Assembly (NCBI RefSeq): GCF_035958815.1
Contig: NZ_CP108383.1
Location: 7,812,001 to 7,876,000, forward strand
Reading direction: 5' to 3'
Length of the DNA: 64,000 bases
DNA from: Nocardia sp. NBC_01327
GTDB lineage: Bacteria > Actinomycetota > Actinomycetes > Mycobacteriales > Mycobacteriaceae
The notes beneath the pieces are model-generated. The model saw only the letters and a list, made by a program, of their open reading frames with translations. It was not told the origin of the DNA and did not search any database. Within the stretch, counting starts at the first letter, position 1, and every line of letters begins with the position of its first letter. A program made the position numbers and the translations under genes. This document shows positions 10,811-19,004 of this stretch, one piece after another.

Positions 10811-11224
10811 ATGCTCAAGGGCTTCAAGAATTTCCTGATGAGGGGCAATGTCATCGATCTGGCGGTCGCGGTGGTCATGGGTACCGCCTTCACCGCCATC
10901 GTCACTTCGGTGACAAAAGGGCTGGTAGAGCCACTGCTGGCCACGGCGGGAGGTAATAGCGAATTCGGCCTGGGCTTCCAGATCCTGGCGAACAAGCCCT
11001 CGACCTTCGTGGCGCTCGGGCCGATCATCAGCGCCGGCATCAATTTCGTGACGGTCGCGGCGGTGCTCTACTTCGTACTGATCCTGCCGATGACGCATCT
11101 CAAGTCGCGGCTCGTCAAGCCGACCGTCAAGGCCGACCCCACCGAGCTGGAACTGCTCGCGGAGATCCGCGATCTGCTCGCCACGCAGCGGTCCGAGAAG
11201 ACCGACGAGCTCGACAACCGGTAG
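10811..11224 (+). CDS. mscL: Large-conductance mechanosensitive channel MscL
   Basis: A 137-residue emergency-release channel that opens under hypo-osmotic shock. TM1 has the signature FKNFLMRGNVIDLAVAVVMG (residues 4-23) with the glycine-rich face; TM2 lies near 72-92, followed by a cytoplasmic helical bundle (ELELLAEIRDLLATQ). The ATG at 10811 gives the standard MscL N-terminus; the frame stays open upstream to 10730, but that extension has no counterpart in the family. It is downstream of the BCCT importer, so uptake and release of osmolytes are encoded side by side. Confidence 0.95.
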   Translation: MLKGFKNFLMRGNVIDLAVAVVMGTAFTAIVTSVTKGLVEPLLATAGGNSEFGLGFQILANKPSTFVALGPIISAGINFVTVAAVLYFVLILPMTHLKSRLVKPTVKADPTELELLAEIRDLLATQRSEKTDELDNR

Positions 11225-11316
11225 CAGCGTTTTCCGCCGCCTCCCAGGAACGGCGATAGGGTGCTTGCCAGAGCATTGCTGGCACATCGTGAGTACCTAT
11301 CGGAGGAGGCGGGAAC

Positions 11317-12867
11317 GTGGGTCGCATCCCACCCCGGCAGTTATCGCAGGACCTGCCCGACAGCAGTCGTGCTCCGCTTCCCGGTCGCTGGGCGATGCTC
11401 GCGGTGCTGTGCGCGAGCCTGCTGCTCGTCGCCATGGACGCCACGATCCTGAATGTGGCGCTGCCGTCGCTGATCGACCATATGGATCCCAGTCCCATGC
11501 AGCAGCTGTGGATCGTCGATCTCTACGGCCTGGTGCTGGGCGGTCTGCTCATCACCTGCGGTGCGATCGGTGATCGATTCGGCCGCAAGCGCCTGTTCAT
11601 CGCCGGCTTCCTGCTGTTCGGCCTGGCCTCGGTGGTCGCCGCCACCTCGCATACGCCCATGCAGCTGATCGCCGGGCGCGCGCTGCTCGGCGTCGGCGGC
11701 GCCATGGTGATGCCGTCCACGCTCTCGATCATTCGCACAATCTTCACCGACGATCACGAGCGCACCCAGGCCATCGGCATCTGGGCCTCGGTGGCGGGCG
11801 CGGGAGCGGCCGTCGGGCCACTGGTCGGCGGGCATCTGGTGCAGTCCTTCGGCTGGTCCGCGGCCTTCTGGCTGAATGTGCCGGTGGTGGTGTTCACCGT
11901 GGTGGCCGGACTGTGGCTGCTGCCGGAATACCGTGCGCCGCAACAGGGTCGGCTGGACTGGTTCAGCGCGGCGCTCTCGGTGCTCGGCATCGTCGCGCTG
12001 GCGTGGGGCATCAAGCATGTGGCCAAGGGCAATCCGGCGCCGGTCGATCTCGTGATCCTGGTCGCCGCGCTGCTGCTGCTGGGGTTGTTCACCTACCGGC
12101 AACTGAGGTGTCCCGATCCGCTGCTGGATGTGCGGCTGTTCCGCAATCGCGCTTTCACGGCCGCGGCGCTGGCGACGCTGCTGGCCATGCTCGCCATCGG
12201 TGCGGCACTGTTCCTGATCTCGTTGTGGCTGCAGTACATTCACGGCTTCACGCCGTCGGAAGCGGGACTGCGCACCCTGCCCGCGGCGGTGGCCATGCTG
12301 CTCGGATCGCTGTCGACGCCGTGGCTGCTGCAGCGGATCGGCGTGCGCGCCCTGATGGGTTTCGCACTGGGTGCGGTCGCCGTGGGTTTCGCGGTGCTGG
12401 CGGCTGTACCGGACACCACCTATCCGCTGGTGGCGCTGGTGCTGTTCACGCTCGGTCTCGGTGACGGGCTCGCAATCACCACTGCCGCAGCGGTTCTGGT
12501 GTCCGCGGTGCCGCCGGAGCGCGCCGGAATGGCGGGCGCGGTGGAGGAGACCAACTACGAATTGGGCATCGGCCTGGGTGTCGCCCTGCTGGGCAGTATC
12601 CACGGCCGGTTGTTCGTCTCACATATGACGGATCTGCCGCTGCACGGTGAGCAGCTCGATACCGCGCGCGGTTCGGTCGGCGGCGCGGCCTATGTGGCGG
12701 ATCAGGTCGGCGGACCGGCCGGGGCGCACATCCTCGACATCGCCCAGCACGCCTACGATTCCGCCCTCACCACCACCTCGTGGATCTCTGCTGCCATGGT
12801 GGGCGCGGTGGCGGTGCTGACGGTGGTGCTGGTGCCGCGCGGTTTCACGGCCACGTCCGCGCACTGA
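11317..12867 (+). CDS. MFS drug exporter, DHA2 family
   Basis: A 516-residue, 14-helix proton antiporter. Signatures: LDATILNVALPS-like MDATILNVALPS near residue 40, GDRFGRKRLF near 87, and the motif C glycine/proline repeat AGAAVGPLVGGHL near 165. A good ribosome site (GGAGG) precedes the GTG start. It is related to SmvA/EmrB-type exporters of quaternary ammonium compounds and dyes. No regulator adjoins it; the gene ends at a bidirectional terminator shared with the convergent CDGSH gene. Confidence 0.9.
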   Translation: MGRIPPRQLSQDLPDSSRAPLPGRWAMLAVLCASLLLVAMDATILNVALPSLIDHMDPSPMQQLWIVDLYGLVLGGLLITCGAIGDRFGRKRLFIAGFLLFGLASVVAATSHTPMQLIAGRALLGVGGAMVMPSTLSIIRTIFTDDHERTQAIGIWASVAGAGAAVGPLVGGHLVQSFGWSAAFWLNVPVVVFTVVAGLWLLPEYRAPQQGRLDWFSAALSVLGIVALAWGIKHVAKGNPAPVDLVILVAALLLLGLFTYRQLRCPDPLLDVRLFRNRAFTAAALATLLAMLAIGAALFLISLWLQYIHGFTPSEAGLRTLPAAVAMLLGSLSTPWLLQRIGVRALMGFALGAVAVGFAVLAAVPDTTYPLVALVLFTLGLGDGLAITTAAAVLVSAVPPERAGMAGAVEETNYELGIGLGVALLGSIHGRLFVSHMTDLPLHGEQLDTARGSVGGAAYVADQVGGPAGAHILDIAQHAYDSALTTTSWISAAMVGAVAVLTVVLVPRGFTATSAH

Positions 12868-12874
12868 GCGGTTC

Positions 12875-12897
12875 GGGGCCGAAAGTCGTTCGGCCCC
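12875..12897. terminator. Bidirectional terminator hairpin
   Basis: GGGGCCGAA (12875-12883) pairs perfectly with TTCGGCCCC (12889-12897) over a 5-nt loop, between the convergent DHA2 exporter and CDGSH protein genes. Confidence 0.75.
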
Positions 12898-12903
12898 AAT
12901 CGG

Positions 12904-13581
12904 TCAGCCCGGGGCGTCGGTGAAACCGATGGCGGCGTGGCTGCCGTCGCAGAACGGCTTGTTGCGCGATGCGCCGCAGCGGCACAGCGTCACCCGGTTC
13001 CGCACCTCGTAGTCGGCGCCGTCGGCGGCGGTGACCTGAATGCCGCCGCGCACCCACAGCGGTCCGCTGACGCCCTGAGCCGGATCCTCGACCAGCGCAA
13101 TGGATTTCGGAAGTTCTGGCTCCAATGCGGTGCGCTCGGCCAGATTCCAGGCGACCAGGCGACCGGACGGGCAGTCCTGCGATTGCTGCCTGGTGGCCGC
13201 GGCGGCCTGTGCTCCCGGCTGTTCGACCAGATTCCAGACCTGGCCGTCGGCATCGCAGAAGCGGGCGAACGCGCACAGCTGCTGCGCGTCGGTCAGGGTG
13301 ACCTCGGGGCCGTCCTGTTCGGTGGCCTGCGCGAGATACGGTGCGCGCGTGGCGACTTCGGCGCCGTCGAAACCGATCTTGGCGTGTGTGCCGTCGCAGA
13401 ACGGTTTCTTGCCCGATTGGCCGCAGCGGCACAGGCTGTAGCTGTCGCCCGGCGTTTCTACCGGCGCACCCTCCACCCACTCCCGCGAGGTGCCCGCGTC
13501 ATCGGTGCCGATGGTCTGTGTCGCGAGCGGGACCGCGCCGGTGACGCGATACGGGCCGTTCTCGGTAACCCTGATCTGCAC
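12904..13581 (-). CDS. Double-CDGSH iron-sulfur protein
   Basis: A 225-residue cytosolic protein with two CDGSH [2Fe-2S] motifs: CRCGQSGKKPFCDGTH near residues 55-70 and CRCGASRNKPFCDGSH near 197-212. Each has the three Cys and one His that ligate the labile cluster. Between them is a Cys-containing segment (CAFARFCD ... DCPSG) that may hold another metal site. Tandem CDGSH proteins act in iron/redox handling. The GTG at 13581 has GGAG 7 nt upstream and begins 4 nt past the stop of the YhgE/SNG1-like membrane gene, so the two are co-translated. Role of the pair is unknown. Confidence 0.85.
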   Translation of the reverse strand: MQIRVTENGPYRVTGAVPLATQTIGTDDAGTSREWVEGAPVETPGDSYSLCRCGQSGKKPFCDGTHAKIGFDGAEVATRAPYLAQATEQDGPEVTLTDAQQLCAFARFCDADGQVWNLVEQPGAQAAAATRQQSQDCPSGRLVAWNLAERTALEPELPKSIALVEDPAQGVSGPLWVRGGIQVTAADGADYEVRNRVTLCRCGASRNKPFCDGSHAAIGFTDAPG

Positions 13582-13585
13582 AGGA

Positions 13586-14890
13586 CTACTCCACCAGCAC
13601 CTCTTCATCGGGCTTGTGCGACACGCCGAGTCGCGACAGGCCGCGCAGATCGTAACTGTGGGTGGCGATCGCGCCGAGCAGTAGACCGGCGGTGAGACCG
13701 AACAGCGTCATCCACAGACCGGTGCTCAAACCGGCTTCGAGGTGTCCGTCGAAGTAGAGCAGCGAGCGCACGGCCAGGTAGATCTGGTGCATGGGTTCGA
13801 AATTCGCGAGGAACGCGATATAGCGCGGGGTCGCCTCGATGGGGATGGTGCCCGAGGAGGACGGCAGGCCCAGCACCACGAACACGATCATATTGATCAG
13901 CAGACCTGCGGTGCCGAAGGCGGCCAGCACCGACAGGCCCGTCACGCAAACCGCGATGATGGCGAGGGTGCCGTAGAGGAACAGCGGCAGCACGTGCTCG
14001 ATCGGCATATCGAGCAGCGTCGCGATGCCGAGGAACACGCCCGAGGAAATCGGCGCGATCACCACCGCCATGGCCCACTTCACCAGCAGGGTGCGCCAGC
14101 GCGAGATGGCCACCGGCGGAATGTGCCGGTACCAGGGGCCGTATTCGGCGGGCACATAGCCGAGCACATTGTCGACCATGGAGTGGATGATCATGGCCCC
14201 GCTGAATCCGATGAACAGCAGGATAAGGGTGTAGAAGAAGGCCGACAGGCCCTGGCCGGTGCCCTCGGGCAGCGGATGGAAGGCGCTGACGCTGACATCG
14301 ATCGGCTTGGCCAGCTGCAATCGGGCCGCACCGCTGAGTTCGGTGGGCGCCGCGCCCGGGGCGGGCTGCAGTTTCGCCTTGACCTGGCCGGTGAGCTGGG
14401 CGCCGACGGTGTCGTTGACCTGGGCCATGGCCTGATCGGTGACGCGCTGCACGATCGATGCGGAGTAGGTGCTCGCACGGGGATTGGTGTGCACGGTGAT
14501 GACGGGCCGATCGATATCACCGGGCACCACCGAGGCGGCGGCCAGAATGGTGAGCCGCTTGGTGAAGTCGCTCGGGATGACGATTTCGCCGTAGAGGCGT
14601 CCGTCGGACAGCAACCGCTGGGATTCGCTGATGCCGATCACCCGCAGGTCGATCTTGTCGGCCGGAATCTTCGAGGTCAGCGCGTCGGTGATCTGGTTGC
14701 CGATATTCATCGGCTTGCCATCCAGAACATCGCCATTGTCCTGATTCACCAGGGCGATGGGGAAATCGTGCAGGTTTTTCTCGGGATCGGAGGTGTATCC
14801 CAGGTACATCGTCCCCATCAGCGCAGCCAGCAGGGTGACCACCAGGACCGGTCCGATCCAGCCGCGCAGCGGCACACTGTTTTTCGTCAT
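13586..14890 (-). CDS. YhgE/Pip- or SNG1-like membrane protein (DUF3533 type)
   Basis: A 434-residue protein with one N-terminal membrane helix (about 9-29), a large extracytoplasmic domain (30-215), and five to six C-terminal helices. This is the ABC-2-like arrangement of YhgE/Pip and SNG1 proteins, which are implicated in export, phage-receptor or drug-resistance functions. The start at 14890 (MTKNSVPLRGW) is preferred over an upstream in-frame codon because that codon overlaps the divergent TetR gene and operator. It forms an operon with the CDGSH gene. Regulation by the divergent TetR is likely given the long inverted repeat in the gap. Confidence 0.75.
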   Translation of the reverse strand: MTKNSVPLRGWIGPVLVVTLLAALMGTMYLGYTSDPEKNLHDFPIALVNQDNGDVLDGKPMNIGNQITDALTSKIPADKIDLRVIGISESQRLLSDGRLYGEIVIPSDFTKRLTILAAASVVPGDIDRPVITVHTNPRASTYSASIVQRVTDQAMAQVNDTVGAQLTGQVKAKLQPAPGAAPTELSGAARLQLAKPIDVSVSAFHPLPEGTGQGLSAFFYTLILLFIGFSGAMIIHSMVDNVLGYVPAEYGPWYRHIPPVAISRWRTLLVKWAMAVVIAPISSGVFLGIATLLDMPIEHVLPLFLYGTLAIIAVCVTGLSVLAAFGTAGLLINMIVFVVLGLPSSSGTIPIEATPRYIAFLANFEPMHQIYLAVRSLLYFDGHLEAGLSTGLWMTLFGLTAGLLLGAIATHSYDLRGLSRLGVSHKPDEEVLVE

Positions 14891-14902
14891 AACACTGGCA
14901 AA

Positions 14903-14937
14903 TGTAGGCACTGACAACAAAGTAGTCAATGCCAACA
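14903..14937. promoter_or_regulatory. Candidate TetR operator, 13-bp inverted repeat
   Basis: TGTAGGCACTGAC (14903-14915) is mirrored by GTCAATGCCAACA (14925-14937), 11 of 13 positions matching around a 9-nt spacer. It lies 13 bases upstream of the membrane-protein start and 32 bases upstream of the divergent TetR start. Confidence 0.7.
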
Positions 14938-14969
14938 TCCCGGAGTGTGTCCGATATCCTGCACTGACC

Positions 14970-15575
14970 ATGTCTCGTCATGACACCGCCGTCACCCAGC
15001 GCTCGTATCACCACGGCGACCTCCGAGCCGAACTCCTGCGCCGTGCCGAAGCGCTGCTGCGCCGCGGCGGGATCGACGGGCTCTCGCTGCGGCAGCTCGC
15101 CCGCGATACCGGCGTCTCGCACGCCGCCCCGAGCCGCCACTTCCGCGATAAGCAGGCGCTGCTGGACGCACTCGCGGTCGCGGGTTTCGAAAGACTCGGC
15201 GCCTCCTTCGAAATCATCGCGGCCTCCGGCACGCTGCTGGAGCGCGTCACCGCCGTGGCGCGGGCCTATATGCGCTTCGCCATCGACAATCCGGAATTGC
15301 TGGCGGTCATGTTCGCGCGCAAGAGCCGACAGACCCCGGCCATCGAGGCGGCGGTGGGCAAGGCGCTCGCCACGCCGTTCGCCATGATCACCGACGGCCA
15401 GGAGCTCGGCGAGGTGGTGGCCGGTGATCCGCGGCGAATCTGCCTGTCCGCCATGGCGGCACTGCAGGGGCTGGCGACGTTCGTCGGCTCGGGCTTCGTG
15501 ACCGCCGAGGATGCGGACGGGCTGTTCGAGGAAACCGTGACCCACATGTTGGACGGTTTGCGTCCCCGTCGCTGA
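14970..15575 (+). CDS. TetR family transcriptional regulator
   Basis: A 201-residue repressor. The helix-turn-helix (about residues 15-62) contains LSLRQLARDTGVSHAAPSRHF, the WHG-type variant of TetR in which HAAPSRHF replaces the usual TxYxHF; the C-terminal domain is helical. I chose the ATG at 14970, which keeps the start clear of the operator. It is divergent from the YhgE/SNG1-like-CDGSH operon and is its most probable regulator. The inducer is not known. Confidence 0.9.
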   Translation: MSRHDTAVTQRSYHHGDLRAELLRRAEALLRRGGIDGLSLRQLARDTGVSHAAPSRHFRDKQALLDALAVAGFERLGASFEIIAASGTLLERVTAVARAYMRFAIDNPELLAVMFARKSRQTPAIEAAVGKALATPFAMITDGQELGEVVAGDPRRICLSAMAALQGLATFVGSGFVTAEDADGLFEETVTHMLDGLRPRR

Positions 15576-15630
15576 ATTCCCGGCACTCCCCCGTTACCTT
15601 TGGTGCGGACTATGGGAGAGCGTCATACAC

Positions 15631-15690
15631 CGAAGGCAGGCAGTGAAACCCGAGGGCAGCCAGTGACCATCGAGGGCAGGCAGTACGGCG
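15631..15690 (+). repeat. Three tandem 20-bp repeats overlapping a start region
   Basis: Copies begin at 15631, 15651 and 15671 with consensus CGAGGGCAGGCAGTGA. Each repeat holds a GAGGG/GAAGG purine block followed 6-7 nt later by GTG (GTA in copy 3), so it looks like a duplicated ribosome-site/start unit. Only the copy-2 GTG (15663) is in frame with the TetR gene. Confidence 0.7.
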
Positions 15691-16292
15691 GCAGAGCCGT
15701 CACCGAGCGGAAAGCCGAACGCCGGCAGCGTTTTCTCGACGCCGCCATCCAGATCTTCGGCGACCGCGGCTACGCCAACTGCTCACTCGCCGATGTCTGC
15801 GCGGCCGCCGGACTGTCCAAGCGCCAGTTCTACGAGGAGTTCGCCACCCGCGAGGACGTCCTCGTCGCCGCCTACGACCAGATCCAGGACGCAGCGGCCG
15901 CCGCCCTCGCCGCCGCCCTGAGCACCCTCGGCCCCGACCCGGACCCCCGCGAGACGGTCACCCTGGTGCTGTCCGCCTTCCTCGAATCAGTCGGCGCCGA
16001 CCCCTACCGCGCCAAGGTCGCCTTCGTCGAAGTAGTCGGCGTCAGCCAAGCCATGGAAGAGCACCGCCGCGCTCGCCGCCACGTCTGGATCGCCACCATC
16101 CGCGCCGCCCTGGAACCCCTCGCCGGCCCCGGCGCCCGCATCCGCGGCAATTCCGACATGGCAGGCAGCGCCCTGATCGGCGCCGTCAACGGCCTCGCCC
16201 ACGAATGGCTCCTGTCGGACCCCCGCCCCCCGGTCAGCGAACTCGTCGACATGCTTGTCCCCATTGCGGTTTCGCTCATAGTCAGCGACTGA
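15663..16292 (+). CDS. TetR family transcriptional regulator
   Basis: A 209-residue regulator. The helix-turn-helix (about residues 18-64) includes CSLADVCAAAGLSKRQFYEEF, a typical TetR recognition helix, followed by a helical effector domain. Start choice is awkward: the frame is open from 15600 (TTG, GTG, then ATG 15612), but only the GTG at 15663 has a purine-rich site (GAGGG) at proper distance. The region around it is a 20-bp tandem repeat. It stands 87 bases downstream of another TetR gene in the same direction; its target is not apparent. Confidence 0.85.
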   Translation: MTIEGRQYGGRAVTERKAERRQRFLDAAIQIFGDRGYANCSLADVCAAAGLSKRQFYEEFATREDVLVAAYDQIQDAAAAALAAALSTLGPDPDPRETVTLVLSAFLESVGADPYRAKVAFVEVVGVSQAMEEHRRARRHVWIATIRAALEPLAGPGARIRGNSDMAGSALIGAVNGLAHEWLLSDPRPPVSELVDMLVPIAVSLIVSD

Positions 16293-16322
16293 CACCCACT
16301 GACGGCAGACGGAAGGGCGTGG

Positions 16323-16985
16323 GTGACCGGTATGGCAACCGAGCAGATACGGCGGCTCGAGTCCGCCATGGTCGATGGCCGGCGCTGGCGGGCCGATGCC
16401 TTTCGCACGCTTGTGGTCGAACATCCGGTGCTGGGACCGGTTGCGCGACAACTGGTCTGGGCGATTTTCGATGCCGACGGTGCGGCGGCCGGATCGTTTC
16501 GGATCACGAGTGACCGCGACCTGCTCGATGTCGACGGGACCCGACCGGAGCTACCGGCTGATGCTTTGATCGGTATAGCCCATCCGCTGCACCTGGGCGG
16601 CACGCTCGAGCAGTGGCGCGGGCTCTTCGCGGGTGAGGCAGTGCGCCAGCCGTTCGACCAGCTCAATCGGGGTGTGTATCGGTTCACGCCGGAGGAGGCG
16701 GCCGCCGATGAGCTGGTTCGCTTCGTGGATCGGCGGGTGCCAACCAAACGAATCTATGGTGTGCAGCAACAGGGTTGGGAGTTGTCGCATACTGCCCTGT
16801 TTCGGCGGTTCACTCCGAGGCGCGAGGTGATGGTCACGCTGACGCCGGGGATTCAGGGTGGTTATCGGTATGAGGTCGAGGAGCAGCGCATTGTGGCGGT
16901 GCGGCTCCGAGGCGGGGAGTTCGGCGTGCTGGATGCCGTGACCGCCTCGGAGCTGCTGCGTCAGTTGGAGCGGCTGGCGGCGTGA
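16323..16985 (+). CDS. Stand-alone DUF4132 C-terminal domain protein
   Basis: A 220-residue protein matching only the C-terminal part of the much larger DUF4132/WGR (MolR/YehI-like) proteins. Recognisable blocks are FDADGAAAGSFRITSDRDLLD (about 50-70), IGIAHPLHLGG, the AVRQPFDQLNRGVYRFTPEE block (about 107-126), and the closing IYGVQQQGWE with a beta-rich tail. A GTG start with a GGAAGGG site looks genuine, so it is expressed as its own protein and not an obvious pseudogene. The function of DUF4132 is unknown. Its 3' end overlaps the convergent flavoprotein gene by 25 bases. Confidence 0.7.
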   Translation: MTGMATEQIRRLESAMVDGRRWRADAFRTLVVEHPVLGPVARQLVWAIFDADGAAAGSFRITSDRDLLDVDGTRPELPADALIGIAHPLHLGGTLEQWRGLFAGEAVRQPFDQLNRGVYRFTPEEAAADELVRFVDRRVPTKRIYGVQQQGWELSHTALFRRFTPRREVMVTLTPGIQGGYRYEVEEQRIVAVRLRGGEFGVLDAVTASELLRQLERLAA

Positions 16986-18418
16986 CGGCCGGTGCGGCGG
17001 CCGAAGAAGGATCCGGAGCCGAGTTGGGTGCCGCTGGCGTAGCCCTTGCCGTCCTGGGCCAGGGTGGAGCCGTTCGCGCCCGCGGCGTACAGGCCGGGGA
17101 CCGGTGAACCGTTGTCGCGCAGTACCTCTCCGTTCACGGAGGTCCACAGCCCACCGAGGGTGAATCCGGCGTACAGCGCCTTGCCCAGGGTCAGGTCGAA
17201 CGCACCCCAGGGACCGTGGTCCTGCGGTTGCAGCCATTCGGCGCCCTTGTGGAAGTCCGGATCCTCACCCTTCGCGGCATGCGTGTTGTACCGATCGAGC
17301 GTGGATTGCAGTGCCTCAGAGGGGATTCCGAGCCCGGCGGCCATCTCCTCGACGGTCTCCCAGCCGTCGATGAACGGGGCGAGGGGGAAGTTCGGCCGCT
17401 CCATATGCTCCGAGTCGACAATGAGATACGCTGCCGCGCCGGGCTGTTCGAGCGCGAACGCCGAGGTGCGGGAGTGGTAGGAGTCCTCGGAGACGAAGCG
17501 CTTGCCCTCGCGATTGACCACAATGCCGGTCAGCAGCTTGGACGGCGGGTACACCGGCGCGGTCACGAACGCCTGATCCATATTGCGCGTCGCGGCCCCG
17601 GCCGAGACGCCGAGCCGGATGCCGAGTCCGTCGTCGTAGGTGGTGCCGAGCACAAACGGCTTCTCGGCGAGCTGCGGCACATGTTCAGCGACCATGTCCG
17701 AATTCATGACGAACCCGCCGGCGGCGAGGACCACCGATGTCGCCCGCACCGCACCGGTTTCGCCGGGCCGCCGCCATTTCACGCCGATGATGGCGCCGTC
17801 GGCATCGGCGATCAGATTGGTCACCCCGGTCTCGTACTGCACCTCGACCCCGAGCTGCGCGGCGCGCTTGACCAGCAGTTCGATCACCAGCGCCGCACCC
17901 TGGGTATCACCGGGCACCGGCACCTTGTGCCCGCGCGGGGCCGGTACGGCCTGCTCGCGGTACGGCCAGACCTTCTCGTTGCCGGTGTACATCAGCCCCT
18001 GCGTTCCGGGCTGGATCACCGCCTTCTCCGGGTAGTAGCTGCGCTCGAATTCGAAGCCGAGCCCCTCCAGCCATTCGAAGTGCGCGGTGCTGCCGTCGCA
18101 GTAGGCGCGAATCTTCTCCGGCTCGGGTTCGCGGGCCACCGCCATCAGGTACTTGTACATCTCGTCGGCCGAATCGGCGTGCCCGGTCGCCTGCTGGACC
18201 GCGGTGCCGCCGCCGAGATAGAAATGCCCGCCGGCCAGCGCCGTGGTACCGCCGGCAACCGCCGCGCGCTCGAACACCAGCACCCGCGCACCCTGCGCGG
18301 CGGCCTCCACCGCCGCGCATCCGCCGGCGATGCCGAAGCCCGCCACCAGCACATCCACTTCGGCGGTCCACTCGGTAATCGACTCCGCCGCAATGATTTC
18401 CGGTATCTGTGTGCTCAC
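16961..18418 (-). CDS. FAD-dependent oxidoreductase (fumarate reductase/KstD-like)
   Basis: A 485-residue flavoprotein of the FAD-binding-2 superfamily, which includes fumarate reductase and 3-ketosteroid dehydrogenases. The Rossmann dinucleotide motif VLVAGFGIAGGCAAVEAA is at about 24-41. The FAD-linked ERAAVAGGTTALAGG follows, and the C-terminal FAD loop GLYAAGANGSTLA ... GYASGTQLGSG lies near 440-470. It starts with GTG and overlaps the stop of the upstream VOC gene by 4 nt, so the two form a translationally coupled operon. The pairing suggests oxidation of a ring or steroid-like substrate, but this is not proven. Confidence 0.85.
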   Translation of the reverse strand: MSTQIPEIIAAESITEWTAEVDVLVAGFGIAGGCAAVEAAAQGARVLVFERAAVAGGTTALAGGHFYLGGGTAVQQATGHADSADEMYKYLMAVAREPEPEKIRAYCDGSTAHFEWLEGLGFEFERSYYPEKAVIQPGTQGLMYTGNEKVWPYREQAVPAPRGHKVPVPGDTQGAALVIELLVKRAAQLGVEVQYETGVTNLIADADGAIIGVKWRRPGETGAVRATSVVLAAGGFVMNSDMVAEHVPQLAEKPFVLGTTYDDGLGIRLGVSAGAATRNMDQAFVTAPVYPPSKLLTGIVVNREGKRFVSEDSYHSRTSAFALEQPGAAAYLIVDSEHMERPNFPLAPFIDGWETVEEMAAGLGIPSEALQSTLDRYNTHAAKGEDPDFHKGAEWLQPQDHGPWGAFDLTLGKALYAGFTLGGLWTSVNGEVLRDNGSPVPGLYAAGANGSTLAQDGKGYASGTQLGSGSFFGRRTGRHAASRSN

Positions 18419-18906
18419 TGCGCTTCCCTCTTGATCTGTTCGAAGAACGTCCGCATATTGATACCGACCTCCGCGAGTTCGAGGAACGGCACCCCGGAGT
18501 CGGCGCCGTCCAGGTAGGCGAACCGCATCTGCCCACCCATGGTGCCCTGCTGCACCACGGGAATGCCCGCCGCGGCAGCTTCCTGCAACGCGATATCGAA
18601 GTCGTCCGGTTCCATGCAGATGTGGTGCAGCCCCGGCCCGTTCTGCTCCAGGAATTCGGTATAGATCGAGGTCCCGCGGACCGGCTGGATCAGCTCGAGC
18701 TGCGTGTCACCGCTGTAGGACAGTGAGATATGCGCCGTGAAATCCGCGGGTTCCCCACGGTAGGTACAGGTTTCGGGCCCGAAATGGATATCCGGCATCC
18801 GGGTCCAGCGCTGCGCCCCGAGCGCTGTGCCCAGGAACTTCTCGGTCTGCCCCACATCGGCGACCACCCAGGCGATCTGGGTGACGGGCCCCTTCGCCAC
18901 GCTCAT
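18415..18906 (-). CDS. VOC (glyoxalase/bleomycin-resistance fold) protein
   Basis: A 163-residue metal-dependent VOC-fold protein. It has the paired beta-alpha-beta-beta-beta modules (about 6-60 and 75-150), and potential metal ligands in VTQIAWVV (a Gln at the usual His position), GLHHICME (His) and VPFLELAE (Glu), as in methylmalonyl-CoA epimerases and dioxygenases. Start at 18906 has GGAG 5-6 nt before ATG. It is first in an operon with the flavoprotein (GTGA overlap). Likely acts on the same substrate series. Confidence 0.8.
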   Translation of the reverse strand: MSVAKGPVTQIAWVVADVGQTEKFLGTALGAQRWTRMPDIHFGPETCTYRGEPADFTAHISLSYSGDTQLELIQPVRGTSIYTEFLEQNGPGLHHICMEPDDFDIALQEAAAAGIPVVQQGTMGGQMRFAYLDGADSGVPFLELAEVGINMRTFFEQIKREAQ

Positions 18907-19004
18907 CACTGCTCCGTTCGACGTTCCAGTGGCCGCCGCTCGCGCAGAGCCGCGCGCCACCCATCACCGGCAGTTAATCACAGACGCTTAAATTTGCAGC
19001 CACA

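Noticed and set aside
11341..12603. Minus-strand frame of 420 codons opposite a DHA2 exporter
   Set aside because: Translation is Gln/His/Arg-rich without any domain; the plus-strand exporter explains the region.
17216..18517. Plus-strand frame of 433 codons opposite the flavoprotein
   Set aside because: Antisense artefact; the minus-strand FAD motifs are clear.
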